From Cyprinodon diabolis (taxonomy: Eukaryota; Chordata; Actinopteri; Cyprinodontiformes; Cyprinodontidae), in assembly GCA_030533445.1 (NCBI GenBank), contig CM060065.1, forward strand, positions 1,047,710 to 1,111,709: DNA of 64,000 nucleotides, written 5' to 3'. Each line of letters starts with the position of its first letter. The stretch's first letter is position 1. Positions 9,442-50,271 of the stretch are shown piece by piece. The position numbers were made by a program, and so were the translations under genes. The notes below the pieces were generated by a model. That model saw only the letters and a program-made list of their open reading frames with translations. It did no database searches and had not been told where the DNA came from.

Positions 9442-11090
9442 CTCTGCTGAGATCTGCTCACCCTGCCGAGTCACGGCCTCTCTATCCGCAGCCAGTGAGA
9501 CATGGAAAAAAATCAGATCAGAGAAGAAAAAGTCGGTGTGTTCAAACTGACACCTGATTGATAAAGCGTTCTGTCTAACAATGGCTTTTTTTTCTAAATT
9601 TCAAATCCAAATTTAAGAAAATATAATTATTGATCTGAGGCACCAAGCAAACGTCCAGCAGGGGGCGGCAACCAGACAAGAAGAAGTGTGCAGATGGTGG
9701 CTGAAGATTTGGTTGAATGAATGTTTTCTGTTTTCTCAGAAACATATCTATAACCACATTCTTAAAGATTCATTTTGCATAACTACAAGCAAACACTGAA
9801 TAAACCAGACATTGGGTGGCCACTAGGACCTGTGGTGAAACCGGCATAAGCCAGATAACACATCACGGCCACTGAGGATAAAGTGAGTATTATTGGTAAT
9901 AAAATGATTATAAAGGCAATAAGTTCATTATTAATATAATCGGCTCTTCTAAGCGAATCACCCTCTACTTTCTATAGATCTATATCTAGATACATGTGAT
10001 GCACTGATAGTAGTAGTGGGGAGTATTGCTGTATTATTACAATAAGCTCTTTTTTGCTATTATGTCTTTTATTTATTTATTTTTTTAATGAACTTTGCGC
10101 CATCAGGATCATTTCTTTGGTTCTCTGCAGTGAATATTTTTCAGACCTCAGGAAGAAGGGCAGCAGCGTTAGCCTAGTTAACGGCCTCTGACATTTAGAG
10201 CTGAAATAATGTAACTGAGGACTGGAGGCGGTCCTTCTGCAGGACTCCGCCTCCTCTCCTGGTTCTGGTTCCACAGTAGAGCACTTCTGCTTCCTTTCTG
10301 AGGCGGTTCTCCTACTTCCGTGGTCTCCGTCAGTTTGGGGACCATCTTTCTCCGTGTCGTTGGGCTCCTCTGAAGGGGCAGAACTGTGGTTTCCAAAGGA
10401 ACATCAGAAGCCACCTGCCCTCCATTCAGGATTTGCTCGTTCTCCAAATTGTTGCACAAATGTTGAAGCAGACTTTCTTCTAACCAGCATGTCTGAGATT
10501 GATCTGCCTGCCATTCAGGCTGCTAGCAGAGATGCAGCGCGTCATTGCATCCCGCACCTTGACACTAACGCTGCTTCCCTCACAGATAAACCCAAACAGG
10601 AAGTCCAGTCTGTGTCTCCCTCCTTTAAGGGACCAAAAACCACAGACTGTTGGAAGTTCCTCTGATATTCCTGCATGCAGACTCTAAGCTATGTTTCTTA
10701 CCTGTGCTGATCGTTCTTCATGCACTCCACAGCGTCCGATCTCCGCTGTACGCCGCTCTAACTGTTCTTCCTGTCACACAAACAGGAAGTGTGTCTCACA
10801 ACACTCAGCAACCACAGAGAGGTGCAAAAAAGATCTTTCAGAGACTATTGAGGAGCCGTTTCCTCGGTGAGTTCATTCTGATCTGATCTGATCTCTGCAG
10901 GTATGTCCTCCATCCCCTCCAAGGAGAAGAGCAGGAAGTCCAGAGTTACCCTGAATCTGCAGCTTTCAGCAGGAATACCATACATGGTGTGCGCTACGGC
11001 CGGAGCTGCAGGCTGTTTACCAACCACTAAAATAAGGAAGAAGAACTTTTTTCTTTTTTCCTCCATTGAGTCTATAAAACCCAAAAACTG
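9442..11090. other. Unresolved region with overlapping frames on both strands
   Basis: Between 10178 and 10665 both strands are open: minus 10178-10459 (NNLENEQILNGGQVASD) and plus 10354-10665 (FKGPKTTDCWKFL). A plus-strand segment after CTGATCTCTGCAG at 10901 reads MSSIPSKEKSRKSRVTLNLQ. I do not recognise any of these. They could be host exons or decayed repeat. No complete exon structure could be assembled. 9442-10170 holds nothing recognisable. Confidence 0.3.
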
Positions 11091-11091
11091 T

Positions 11092-11885
11092 TGAAGGATC
11101 CTTAATCTAGTTATCAGGCTCCTCTCCTGTGGAACCAACTACCAGTTTTAGTCCGTGAGGCAGACACCCTGTCTACTTTTAAGGCTAGGCTTAAAACTTT
11201 CCTTTTTGATAAAGCTTCTAGTTAGAGTGGCTCAGGTTATCCTGATCTATCTCTATAGTTCTGCTGCTATAGGCTTAGACTGCTGGAGGACATAGGGACC
11301 CCTTTTTCATCATTCTGCTTCATTCTATCTCTATTCTCCCACTCTGCAGAATCTATTAGTTCAATCTCTAACGTTCTGCTCTCTCTGCTTTTTCTCATAG
11401 TAGCTTCATCTGGTCTGTTCCTGTTTGGCTGTGACTCCATCCTGGAGAGAAATATCAGCTGTGCTGCTGCCATCAACACCTTTGTTTCTAGATGTTGGAG
11501 CTTGGCCTGTTTTCCAGTGTAGTCCTGTTTCTCTGACTGTGACCAACTGGATGTGCTCTCTTCATCCTCTGACATGGGAGCTGGCTCGGAGCTCGTCTGC
11601 CTGGCTGTGTGTTTCCTGGAATGGGCCGCCTGTGGAGCTGGTTGACAGTTGCCTTTTGTATCTATGCTTCTTTTTCTATGTCTGCTTCTGTCTCCTTGAA
11701 CCCCAGTGGGCCTCAGCAGATGGCCGCTCACACTGAGCCTGGTTCTGCTGGAGGTTTCTTCCTGTTCAAAGGGAGTTTTTCCTCTCCACTGTCGCAATGA
11801 TCTGGTGAACTATAAAGTGACCTGAGATGACATGATGTGAATTGGCGCTATAGAAATAAACTGAATAGAATTGAAACTGAATTGA
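11092..11885 (+). mobile_element. L2-like LINE 3' end, copy A
   Basis: It starts with CCTCTCCTGTGGAACCAACT, which encodes the LINE C-terminal pattern APLLWNQLP ... READTLSTFK ... KTFLFDKA, followed by about 600 bp of 3' UTR with GGCTTAGACTGCTGGAGGAC and GAAACCTCC-type blocks. It ends GAAATAAACTGAATAGAATT. Five other pieces of the same family lie at 18098, 25926, 35238, 52986 and 59616. The antisense frame at 11267-11797 is only the reverse reading of this UTR. A short reversed tail (11890-11925) abuts it. Confidence 0.7.
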
Positions 11886-12129
11886 ACCCTCTATTCAATT
11901 TAGTTTATTTCTATAGCACCAAAACTGTTTCATATTCATGTTTCATGTAATTTTTGTATTAATTTGAAATTCATGAGTGATATTAATCATTTAGTTTAAA
12001 GTAAAACAACATATGTACAAGGTTAAAGGAGCCTTAGATTTAGATTTTTCAAAGTTTAACATGCATATTCGTTTGTATTTGTCTAAGATGTCTTTTTGGT
12101 TTTTAAAATAAAAATACAAACGTGACTGT

Positions 12130-13830
12130 GGTGGAAGACTAATTACCTTCATGTGAAGCCAGATGAAGGCTACCAGAAAGCAAAGAGGTTACTAAAAGAA
12201 CATTTCGCCAACGATTACAAGTTTGCCTACATGAACAAAGTGGGAAACTGGACGCCTATCAAGCCAGAGGAGGCTGAATGCTTCCTCACTCTTTCTGACA
12301 GCATGTCTTAACACCAGGACTGAAGTGAGTTACATGGAGGAGCTTGATAATGTTGCAAACTTTAAGGCTATTGTTTCAAAGCTTCCTTATAAGCTACGTG
12401 GAAGGTGGAGAGGTGTTTTATTTGGTGTACAACATTACTGCACATTAAGAAAAAAGACACCTTCGCTGAAAAGAAAAGGAGACAGAGTTGTGAAACGCAA
12501 ACTGTCCATCATTCCTGTCCAGCTCAAAGCCAGGAGGAGAAATGCGGTGGTGCAGACCTACCCCTTTTTGGACCCAGGAAGCTCGGCCACATTCTGTACC
12601 GAGGCATTGATGAAGGAGCTGAAGCTCACTGGAAGAAAGACAGACATACTGCTGAGAACCATGAATGAAGAGAAACTTCTTCCTACCTGCGTGGTGTCAG
12701 GCTTGGAAGTCAGCAGTTTGTCCGGTGAGGAGTTCATCGATCTTCCAGATGTCTTCTCACAGAAGTCCATACCTGTGGGAAAAATACCAAAACAAAAGAA
12801 TCTAGAAAGACGGACCTACTTTAAAGGAATACATTTACCTCATATCGAAGCTGACGTTGGATTGCTCACAGGAGCAAATGTACCCAAAGCAATGGACCCG
12901 TGGAAGCTGGTGAGCAGTGTTGGTAATGGGCCATACGCCGTGCGAACCAAGCTAGGCTGGACTGTGAATGGACCTTTGAGGGAAACAAACCGTCACAAAG
13001 ACAAAGGAGGGCTAAAGAGGAAAACTGCAAACTGCATATAAGTCTGGAGAGCCTGTGGCTGCAACAGGGATGTCCAGGGAAGACCACCAGTTCATGGACA
13101 TGGTCACAGAATCTGCTGCACTGATTAATGGTCACTACTCCTTTTGTCTACGCCTCAAGAACATATCGGTTCATTTGCCGAACAATCGACCATTTGCTGA
13201 ATAACGAGCACAAAACCTAAAGCGGAAATTTCTCAGGAACGACAGTTACAGACGGCAGTATACAGACCTTATGGAAGACCTGATAGAGAAGGGCTACGAG
13301 TTGCAACTTTCAGAGGATGAACTGATGCACAAAGAGGGGAAGGTGTGGAATATACCACACCACGCCATATGCCACCCAGTCAAACAGAAGCTAAGGGTTG
13401 TGTTTGATTGTGCAGCGCCGTATCAAGACACACCCCTAAATGACCAACTCCTTCAGGGTCCAGACTTAATGAGCAGTCTGATTGGTGCTGTGCTACAATT
13501 CAGACAAGAGAGTTTGGCGATAATGGCCGTCGTTAAGCAATGTTCCACCAAGTTAAGGTGTCTGAGGAAGACACTGACCTGCTCAGGTTCCTCTGGGGCC
13601 AAGCTGGACCACAGCATCCAGGAGCTTGTTTAAGGAGACATCGATCTTCTTGTGCATGACTGCGTACCGAGAAATTCCTGGATTATGGGCAAGATCATCG
13701 AAGCAGTTCCAGACAAGAACGGTCTAGTCCCCAGAGTCAAGATAAAGACAAAGACTAACGTCTTGGACAGACCCATTACAAAGATCTGCCTGCTTGTGGA
13801 GTCCGACCGGGCAGGTGGTAAAGACTAACT
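12130..13830 (+). mobile_element. BEL/Pao LTR retrotransposon remnant, internally deleted
   Basis: Pieces appear in the family order. A gag-like part (DUF1759 type) reads YQKAKRLLKEHF then ELDNVANFKAIVSKLPYKLR. A protease-like DUF1758 part has LDPGSSATFCTEALMKEL, with the D replaced by DPGS rather than the usual D-T/S-G, then HIEADVGLLTGANVPKAM and GPYAVRTKLGWTVNGPLR. The start of the reverse transcriptase reads KLRVVFDCAAPYQ and LNDQLLQGPDLMSSLIG. A frameshift near 13535 and a stop follow. The catalytic part of RT, RNase H and integrase are missing, and the end joins to a DUF5641-like tail, IMGKIIEAVPDKNG ... VKIKTKTNVLDRP. The element is dead. Confidence 0.85.
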
Positions 13831-14636
13831 CTCTTCGATGAGCCATGTGCTAGCAACCTCTGGCTCTATTCTCTCTTTATTTCTCTACCTATTTTCTCTC
13901 TTTCCTTTCTTTCTTCACTGCAGATGGAGTGATTATGGACTTTATGTCCTTTCAACAAAACAACAATGGACATTTTAGTGTACTTAACTCATAGCATTTT
14001 GGTTATGTGACAGTAATTTGCATATTTCTTGATTGTTGATATGATTCATATTTATAGTTTGATAATTTTTCCATGTTACTGTGTAATTATAACAATTAGG
14101 GGCTGGTTATGTAGGTTATATATATATATATATGTATACGTATATTGGGAACCTTCTCCCAATAACCCCACCGCTTCTCCCCCCCAACAGTACGGCGAGC
14201 GTTACGGGACAAAATGTCTTCCACGACGTCCGCATCACCTACCTTCTCAAGTGATGAGGTTTGTTTACATAGATAATTTTACAGATAGTATTTCATTAGT
14301 CTGTGTAGGGTATAGATTTCATGTAGACTTAAGATGATAAATATACGCGTTATTTTTTCTACATCGTTGTGACGTTTTGGCGATCTCGCAATCGCTAGTT
14401 TGTTGGCTCTGCGCTGCCGTAGCGCAAAGATGTCTGCCTCCATGGCTGCGAGACCCGCTCCTATGTAATTATAAATAACGAATTCTAAGGCAACGCAAAT
14501 ATTAAGGTTAAGAGGCTGAGCTCGTAGATGATGATAAATAACATAGTTATGTATAATATATTACATTTCTGACTGTATATCCCTGTAATTATTACACACT
14601 GTAGCTTTAATAGATTTTTCATTGTTTGTAGCAAAA
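13831..14636. other. Pyrimidine-rich and AT-rich stretch, possibly the BEL LTR
   Basis: 13840-14000 is CT-rich and directly follows the BEL/Pao tail, so part of it may be that element's 3' LTR. 14118-14145 is an AT dinucleotide run. A splice-like acceptor, CCCCCCCAACAG, at about 14190 is followed by a short frame MSSTTSASPTFSSDE. I could not connect it to anything. Confidence 0.3.
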
Positions 14637-14771
14637 ATGCTGGATCAGGCAGCTGCTTTAATGCTGAGTCATGTTCCAGAAGGACACTGCTTACTGGCTG
14701 AGTGGATGATGCTGGACGAGCAAATACAAACCAAATTCAAAAGTTACTTTGAAATGAGCCATCTTCAATAA
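14637..14771 (+). other. Unidentified 44-codon open frame
   Basis: ATG to TAA encodes 44 residues including LMLSHVPEGHCLLAEW and IQTKFKSYFEMSHLQ. An acceptor-like TTGTTTGTAG precedes it, and GTAAAT follows the stop. It looks protein-like but is too short to classify; it could be an exon of a transposon or a host micro-ORF. Confidence 0.2.
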
Positions 14772-16362
14772 GGTAAATACTTACTTATCACTATCGGGGG
14801 ACGTCCCCTTCCACGGTTTAATGCTCAGCAGTAGTTCATCTCCACATGACGGACCCTCCTCCACAGCTTCGGCAGTGAAGAAGCCGAAGTCGGTCATAGT
14901 CTGTAACTTTGACAGCAGCTTCCTACTTTCCTCTTTCTTTCTCTTCTTTTCAGCTTCTTTTCATCTTTGCTTTTCCTTTTTTTCTCTTCTCTGCTCGTCT
15001 CTTTGCATGGTTTCAAATGGTTTGCTGCTGTCTGTTTGGACCTTTCTGAACATGTGCAGCAAATGGACTGATCCAATATGGTGGACACTGGGGGGGGGGG
15101 CTGAGACACACTTAATATTATCAGCGTTCTGATGGCATTTTAGCCAAAGGATTTTCATCAGAAACATAATTAATGTCCAAAAATAAGGAATAGTTGTATT
15201 AACCATACATGGACACGTTTTATGGGGCCCCCAGGAACTTGGGGCCCCAGGCAACTTGTCCTACAGAGGAGTTTTCCTCCATTATAGAGCGTGATCAAAG
15301 CCCTGGCAGTGAATGGAGACACAGTTCATGTCAGCTTTAGCAGCACTTGAGACCTTTCTGGACTCCTGGATTTAACAAAGACTGGAATAAATGAGGCAAA
15401 GTTTGCAGCTGATGTTCAGTTCAGGGAGTGCATGATCTGTCCATGGTGCTGAAACACAGACTGTGGGCCAACGCTTCCTACCTGTTCCTCTGGTTTGGAT
15501 CCATGTCTGCCGTGTGCTCTGCATTAAAACAGGACTGGGCATCAGGTGGCTCCACAGTTTGGAGGGTCGGACTTTTTATTTATGAATAATAAGCAACAAA
15601 AAGACAGAAGAGGACCCTCCAACAAGATGAAGAATTTAACAACTAACTTCACCATTTAGGAAAATTTTGATCCATTAATTAGATCCATTTACTAGAAGAA
15701 AAAAACATGATTAACATTTATCTGGTTTAAACAGAATTTGGTGTCAAACTGGTTGGTTTGGTTTGGAAACATAGACCAGTTTGACACAGAGTGGGATTTC
15801 ATTACAATTATTAGTCCTAAAATAAATCTAAAGTTAACTTTTATATAAGAAAGACTGAAGACTTAGACAACTTTTAAGGTCATTTTCGAAACAAAATGTT
15901 GTTTAGTCCAGCTTTCAGAGGGTAAATGAGCAGCAGCTCAGCAGTGAAATGAACATTTCCTTTACATAAAGTGCAGCAGTGATTAAGTGTAAACAACGTG
16001 AAAACATGCATTGATATGTTGATAGGTTCAGAGCATTGCAAGGACAAACACATATGGCGCAGAAATGCAGTAGAAGAACATTTCTTGAGTTCTCTTTGGT
16101 TTGGTGTTATCAGAGCGATGCAGTCTGTGACATGATGGCGGGGGGGAAGAAGCTGCTGCAGAACCTGCTGGTCCTGCATTGAATGCTGGGAAGCCTCTTC
16201 CAGAGGGCAGCAGGGAGAACAGTCCATGGTGGGGGGTCATTGATGATGTCACGGGAGGTCATGGATGCCTAATATATTGTGTTCTAAGCAGCATATTTTG
16301 TGTGGAGAGCTGCTGCCTGCAGGCGCAGCCATGGTGATGATGTACGTGGATAAATAAGAACC
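14772..16362. other. No gene recognised; possible hAT-like debris
   Basis: On the minus strand around 14900-15000 a lysine/arginine-rich frame (QRDEQRREKKEKQR) resembles the basic N-terminal region of fish hAT transposases, but composition alone could produce it. A C8/G8 run lies near 15090. 15250-16362 shows no recognisable feature; frames at 15880-16252 (minus) lack motifs. Confidence 0.3.
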
Positions 16363-16989
16363 TGTCATGATCGTGGTGCTGATGGTTGACTTAATGGAGG
16401 CGACAGTGAATGTGTGCGAGAACGGGTGAATGACTGAATGTAGTGTAAAACGTTATGATGAGTGTTTTATAAGTAGAGGTTATTTACCATTCATTGCTCG
16501 TTCACCTGTCGTGCCCTGCCTTTCTCCTGTTTTCGCACTGCTGTTTTTACTCCTCCTGTTAATGACCTTGGATCTGTCCCCTGACCCTGGCTTGGATTAT
16601 CCCCTTGGAACCTCTGCATGTCTCTGATCTTCTGGTTTGGATCGTCGCCTGCTCTGGATTCTTCCTCTGGAGCCTCCTGCTCTGCAGCGTCTGCTGGCTT
16701 CTACTCTACGGGCTGCTCTGCTCTGCTCCTGGAACCCTCCGGACGGCTCCCGCTGCATGCTGGGGAGAAATCATCTGACTGGTTTCCACTCCTTCCTCTA
16801 GACACGGACTGAAATAATAACCAGGTCAGTGATTGAATGCTGGTTATAGTTCCCCTTCTGAGCCTGGTGATCACTAACCTTAGCGTCTGTCTCTACTGAG
16901 AATCCAGCAAGCTGTCCCAGCTGATGAGTCGCAGTTATCAGAGCCGTCAATAAACTGTTTATCTTTATACAAACCTGTTCTGTCTGACA
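16363..16989 (+). mobile_element. LTR-like segment (TG...CA ends)
   Basis: It starts TGTCATGATCG and ends CTGTCTGACA, with repeated CTGCTCTGG blocks and CAATAAACTG before the end. These are features of teleost Gypsy-type LTRs. No flanking duplication was seen and no internal region is attached, so at most this is a solo LTR. Confidence 0.35.
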
Positions 16990-18097
16990 TATTAGAAACA
17001 TCTTGGAGAGAATTTCAAAGATAAAATACAAATTTCTATATAAACAAAGAAGCTTTTTTTCCTAGATTGTGGAAAAAGTAACGGAATAAATTGAGGAGGG
17101 ATCAGCAACCATTTCCAACAACCTCTCAGTCCATCATTTTCTATTCCTGTATTATTAGAGATGGAGTTTCATGATCAAATATTCATTCTTACTAGAAGCT
17201 ATAAAACAGAAGTATTAATAGTTCTGTTCATTTAGGTGGAAATGGATCAAGTGATCAAATAAATACTCTGCCAGCTTTTATCCCAGACGGATTAACAGTT
17301 GGTTGTTTGGAGAAGCAAAGTCTGAAAAGCTAAAAACATTAATAAACACAAAAGATGAAAGCATTGAACAGGATGTTTTACTCTGAAAATATTCACTTAA
17401 TCAAGAGAAAATGCTAAACAAGAATTCCTCTTTTATTTGTCCAGATTCTGTCCTGAACATGGTCTCTATGCTGCCCTCCCGTGGTGTCACGTTGTAATTA
17501 CACATTATTCAGAATTTTAGAACAAGGGAATCTATTGATGGTAAAAAAGGAAATCTGAGTGACTGGTTGTGTTGAAGAAGGTGGATGCTGTCAGAGTGTA
17601 GATCTATAGATGCTGATAATCAGAGTTTCAGTGTAAAGCAGGGAGTACAGGTGAATCCGCCTCAGAGCTAAAAACATCCTCAATTATACAAACTTTAAGG
17701 CTGTAATTATGGATCATGATTTGTTTAAATGTTACTATAATAAATCATTGTGTAGTAAAAGCTGTCATTCAGCATCAGAGTGTAGATCTAGAGATCCTGA
17801 TCATCGAGTTAAGCAGGGAGGACCGACTGTTAGGATCATTAGCTCTGCTCTGACTCTCTAAGAGCTGCTTGGTTTTAACTTTGAGAATCTCTTTCCTTCT
17901 CATATTGATGGAGGAAACATCTGAATGAGACCAGGAGACATATTTGAGTTTCAAATTAGGAAGAACTTAAAGGTAAAGTGGTGGACGATCTATTTCAATA
18001 ATTGGTCCTCCTAACTGTCAATCATACTGGTGATGTGTTTCCGTAAGGCTGTCCTACGTTCTCATCCCCATTTTCACTGACCGCTGGTGAGAAAAAT
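16990..18097. other. No gene recognised
   Basis: AT-rich sequence. A loosely repeated segment, GTGTAGATCTA.AGATnCTGAT, occurs at about 17598 and 17781, each followed by AAGCAGGGAG, suggesting an old local duplication. Confidence 0.4.
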
Positions 18098-18960
18098 TCT
18101 ATTCAGTTTATTTCTATAGCTCCAATTCACATCATTTCATCTCAGGTCACTTTCCAGTTCACCAGATCATCCAGTCAGATTGATTCAAAGTTTTCTATCT
18201 AAGGAAAACCAGTTGATTGCATCGACTCATTGACTCTTCAGCAATCCCTCACACTAAGCATGCTTGTAGCGACAGTGGAGAGGAAAAACTCCCTTTGAAC
18301 AGGAAGAAACCTCCAGCAGAACCAGGCTCAGTGTGAGCGGCCATCTGCTGAGGCCCACTGGGGTTCAAGGAGACAGAAGCAGACATAGAAAAAGAAGCAT
18401 AGATACAAAAGGCAACCAGCTCCACAGGCGGCCCCGTCCAGGAAACACACAGCCAGGCAGACGAGCTCCGAGCCAGCTCCCATGTCAGAGGATGAAGAGA
18501 GCACATCCAGTTAGTCACAGTCAGAGAAACAGGACTACACTGGAAAACAGGCCAAGCTCCAACATCTAGAAACAAAGGTGTTGATGGCAGCAGCACAGCT
18601 GATATTTCTCTCCAGGATGGAGTCACAGCCAAACAGGAACAGACCAGATGAAGCTACTATGAGAAAAAGCAGAGAGAGCAGAAGGTTAGAGATTGAACAA
18701 ACAGATTCTGCAGAGTGGGAGAATAGAGATAGAATGAAGCAGAATGATGAAAAAGGGGTCCCTATGTCCTCCAGCAGTCTAAGCCTATAGCAGCAGAACT
18801 ATAGAGATAGATCAGGATAACCTGAGCCACTCTAACTAGAAGCTTTATCAAAAAGGAAAGTTTTAAGCCTAGCTTAAAAGTAGACAGGGTGTCTGCCTCA
18901 CGGACTAAAACTGGTAGTTGGTTCCACAGGAGAGGAGCCTGAGAACTAGATTAAAGTTCT
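18098..18960 (-). mobile_element. L2-like LINE 3' end, copy B
   Basis: This is the reverse complement of copy A and slightly longer at the tail, including TTTTCTATCTAAGGAAAACC and AAGCATGCTTGTAGCGACAG. The coding end (KTFLFDKA pattern) lies at about 18840-18900. The minus-strand frame 18249-18632 is the UTR and not a gene. Confidence 0.7.
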
Positions 18961-18965
18961 TATTT

Positions 18966-19120
18966 TTGAAAATAGAAATTAAACTTTATTGATCTCACAT
19001 TGGAGAAATTTCCTCTTTGCATTTAACCCCTCCCCTTGGGGAGCAGTGGGCTGCCATTGTACGGCACCTGGGGAGCAGTGTGGGGTTAAGGGTCTTGCTC
19101 AGGGACCAAGAGTGACAGAC
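18966..19120 (-). mobile_element. Teleost retroposon 3' tail
   Basis: Read on the minus strand: CCCTGAGCAAGACCCTTAAC, then GGGTTAAATGCAAAGAGGAA, then ATCAATAAAGTTTAATTTC. This block is a widespread fish retroposon 3' end. Exact family not assigned. Confidence 0.5.
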
Positions 19121-19240
19121 AGGATCAGGAGAGCAGGAACCAGGATGGACTTTGCTGTGTGAAGGTAGGAATCTGAGTCGGAGGCATTTTCTTGCAAGAA
19201 ATAATTCCCTCTTATTTAACGTCCTTTGGATGGACAGATA

Positions 19241-19265
19241 TAGCACTCTCTCTCTCTCTCTCTCC
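19241..19265. repeat. (CT)n microsatellite
   Basis: About 11 tandem CT units followed by CCATG, close to a C9 run at about 19281. Confidence 0.9.
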
Positions 19266-19823
19266 CATGAAACTAACTCCCCCCCCCCGCATAAAAAAGC
19301 TTTCTCACACACTTGAACCAAAGAAGGAAAACATGTTTGCATTTTGACCTGCTGCTATATCTGTCTTAATTCTGCTTTGGTTCTCGCTGTGTCCATAAAA
19401 CCGACTTGGTGGTTGAATTGTGGAGAATCTAAGCTTTCCAACGATGTCTAACATCTATACTGGTAAACATTTTACCAACGCTTCAAACGGCGATCTGGTG
19501 GGTTTGGAGAGGTTAACCTGGAATAACAGCTATTTGCCTGAACATCCAGGATTTAGCTCAGACCTCATGTTGAGTTTTCCATGATCCGGCGACAGTCATC
19601 TCACATTACCTGCAGAATCCCCTCTAGCCTGTAAACCCAGCTGGGAAATCCATTTTCACTTTCACCACTGCTCACCTGAGTCCTTTATGCTTCCCTCCAT
19701 TGAATTGGAAGAATGAACCTTTAGCTGCTTAAATTACAAACTAAAAGATTATCATAAAGTTGCATGAACCATTCCAATGAAAATGGACTGAGAATAAAAG
19801 AGGCTCACAGCCAAAGGAGGAAC

Positions 19824-19829
19824 TTTATT
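19824..19829 (-). terminator. tmc3 polyadenylation signal AATAAA
   Basis: TTTATT on the plus strand reads AATAAA on the minus strand, 186 bp beyond the tmc3 stop codon. It is the first canonical signal in that direction. The 3' UTR would be about 200-220 nt long. Confidence 0.6.
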
Positions 19830-20014
19830 CAATGAAAGGAAGGTGTGACATTCAGCAAAGCTCCATGTTTTCTAAATTGCTCGATGGACAGCAATGTTCT
19901 GGATATTGATGCAGAAACACGTTTACACCAACAGCTGGAATACAGGTTTTTCTTAGTTGTAGTAGCTACACGCTATCTGACAGAAGCAGATCTACAGGAT
20001 TTTAGAAACGTGAG

Positions 20015-50119
<30,105 letters not shown>

Positions 50120-50271
50120 GCTGACGGCGCCTCCTCTGAGCCCCGACTGGGAGAGACCTGCTGCTGGTGTCTGCTGCTCCTCCTCCTCATCAGCAGCAGC
50201 AACAGGAGGAGCAGCAGGAGACCCTTAAAGGGACAGAGCTGGATCACACACAGAATATGCACTGTTCTCTC
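50120..50271 (-). promoter_or_regulatory. Presumed tmc3 5' UTR / proximal upstream region
   Basis: The only unique sequence between the start codon and the satellite. It is rich in CTGCTGCTCC blocks. No TATA box is visible, and the true transcription start could lie inside or beyond the satellite through an upstream non-coding exon. Assignment by position only. Confidence 0.3.

Noticed and set aside
11267..11797. 176-codon minus frame, similar frames at 18249, 25886, 35269 and 53166
   Set aside because: All lie in the 3' UTR of the same L2-like LINE family, in either direction; shared because the repeat is shared.
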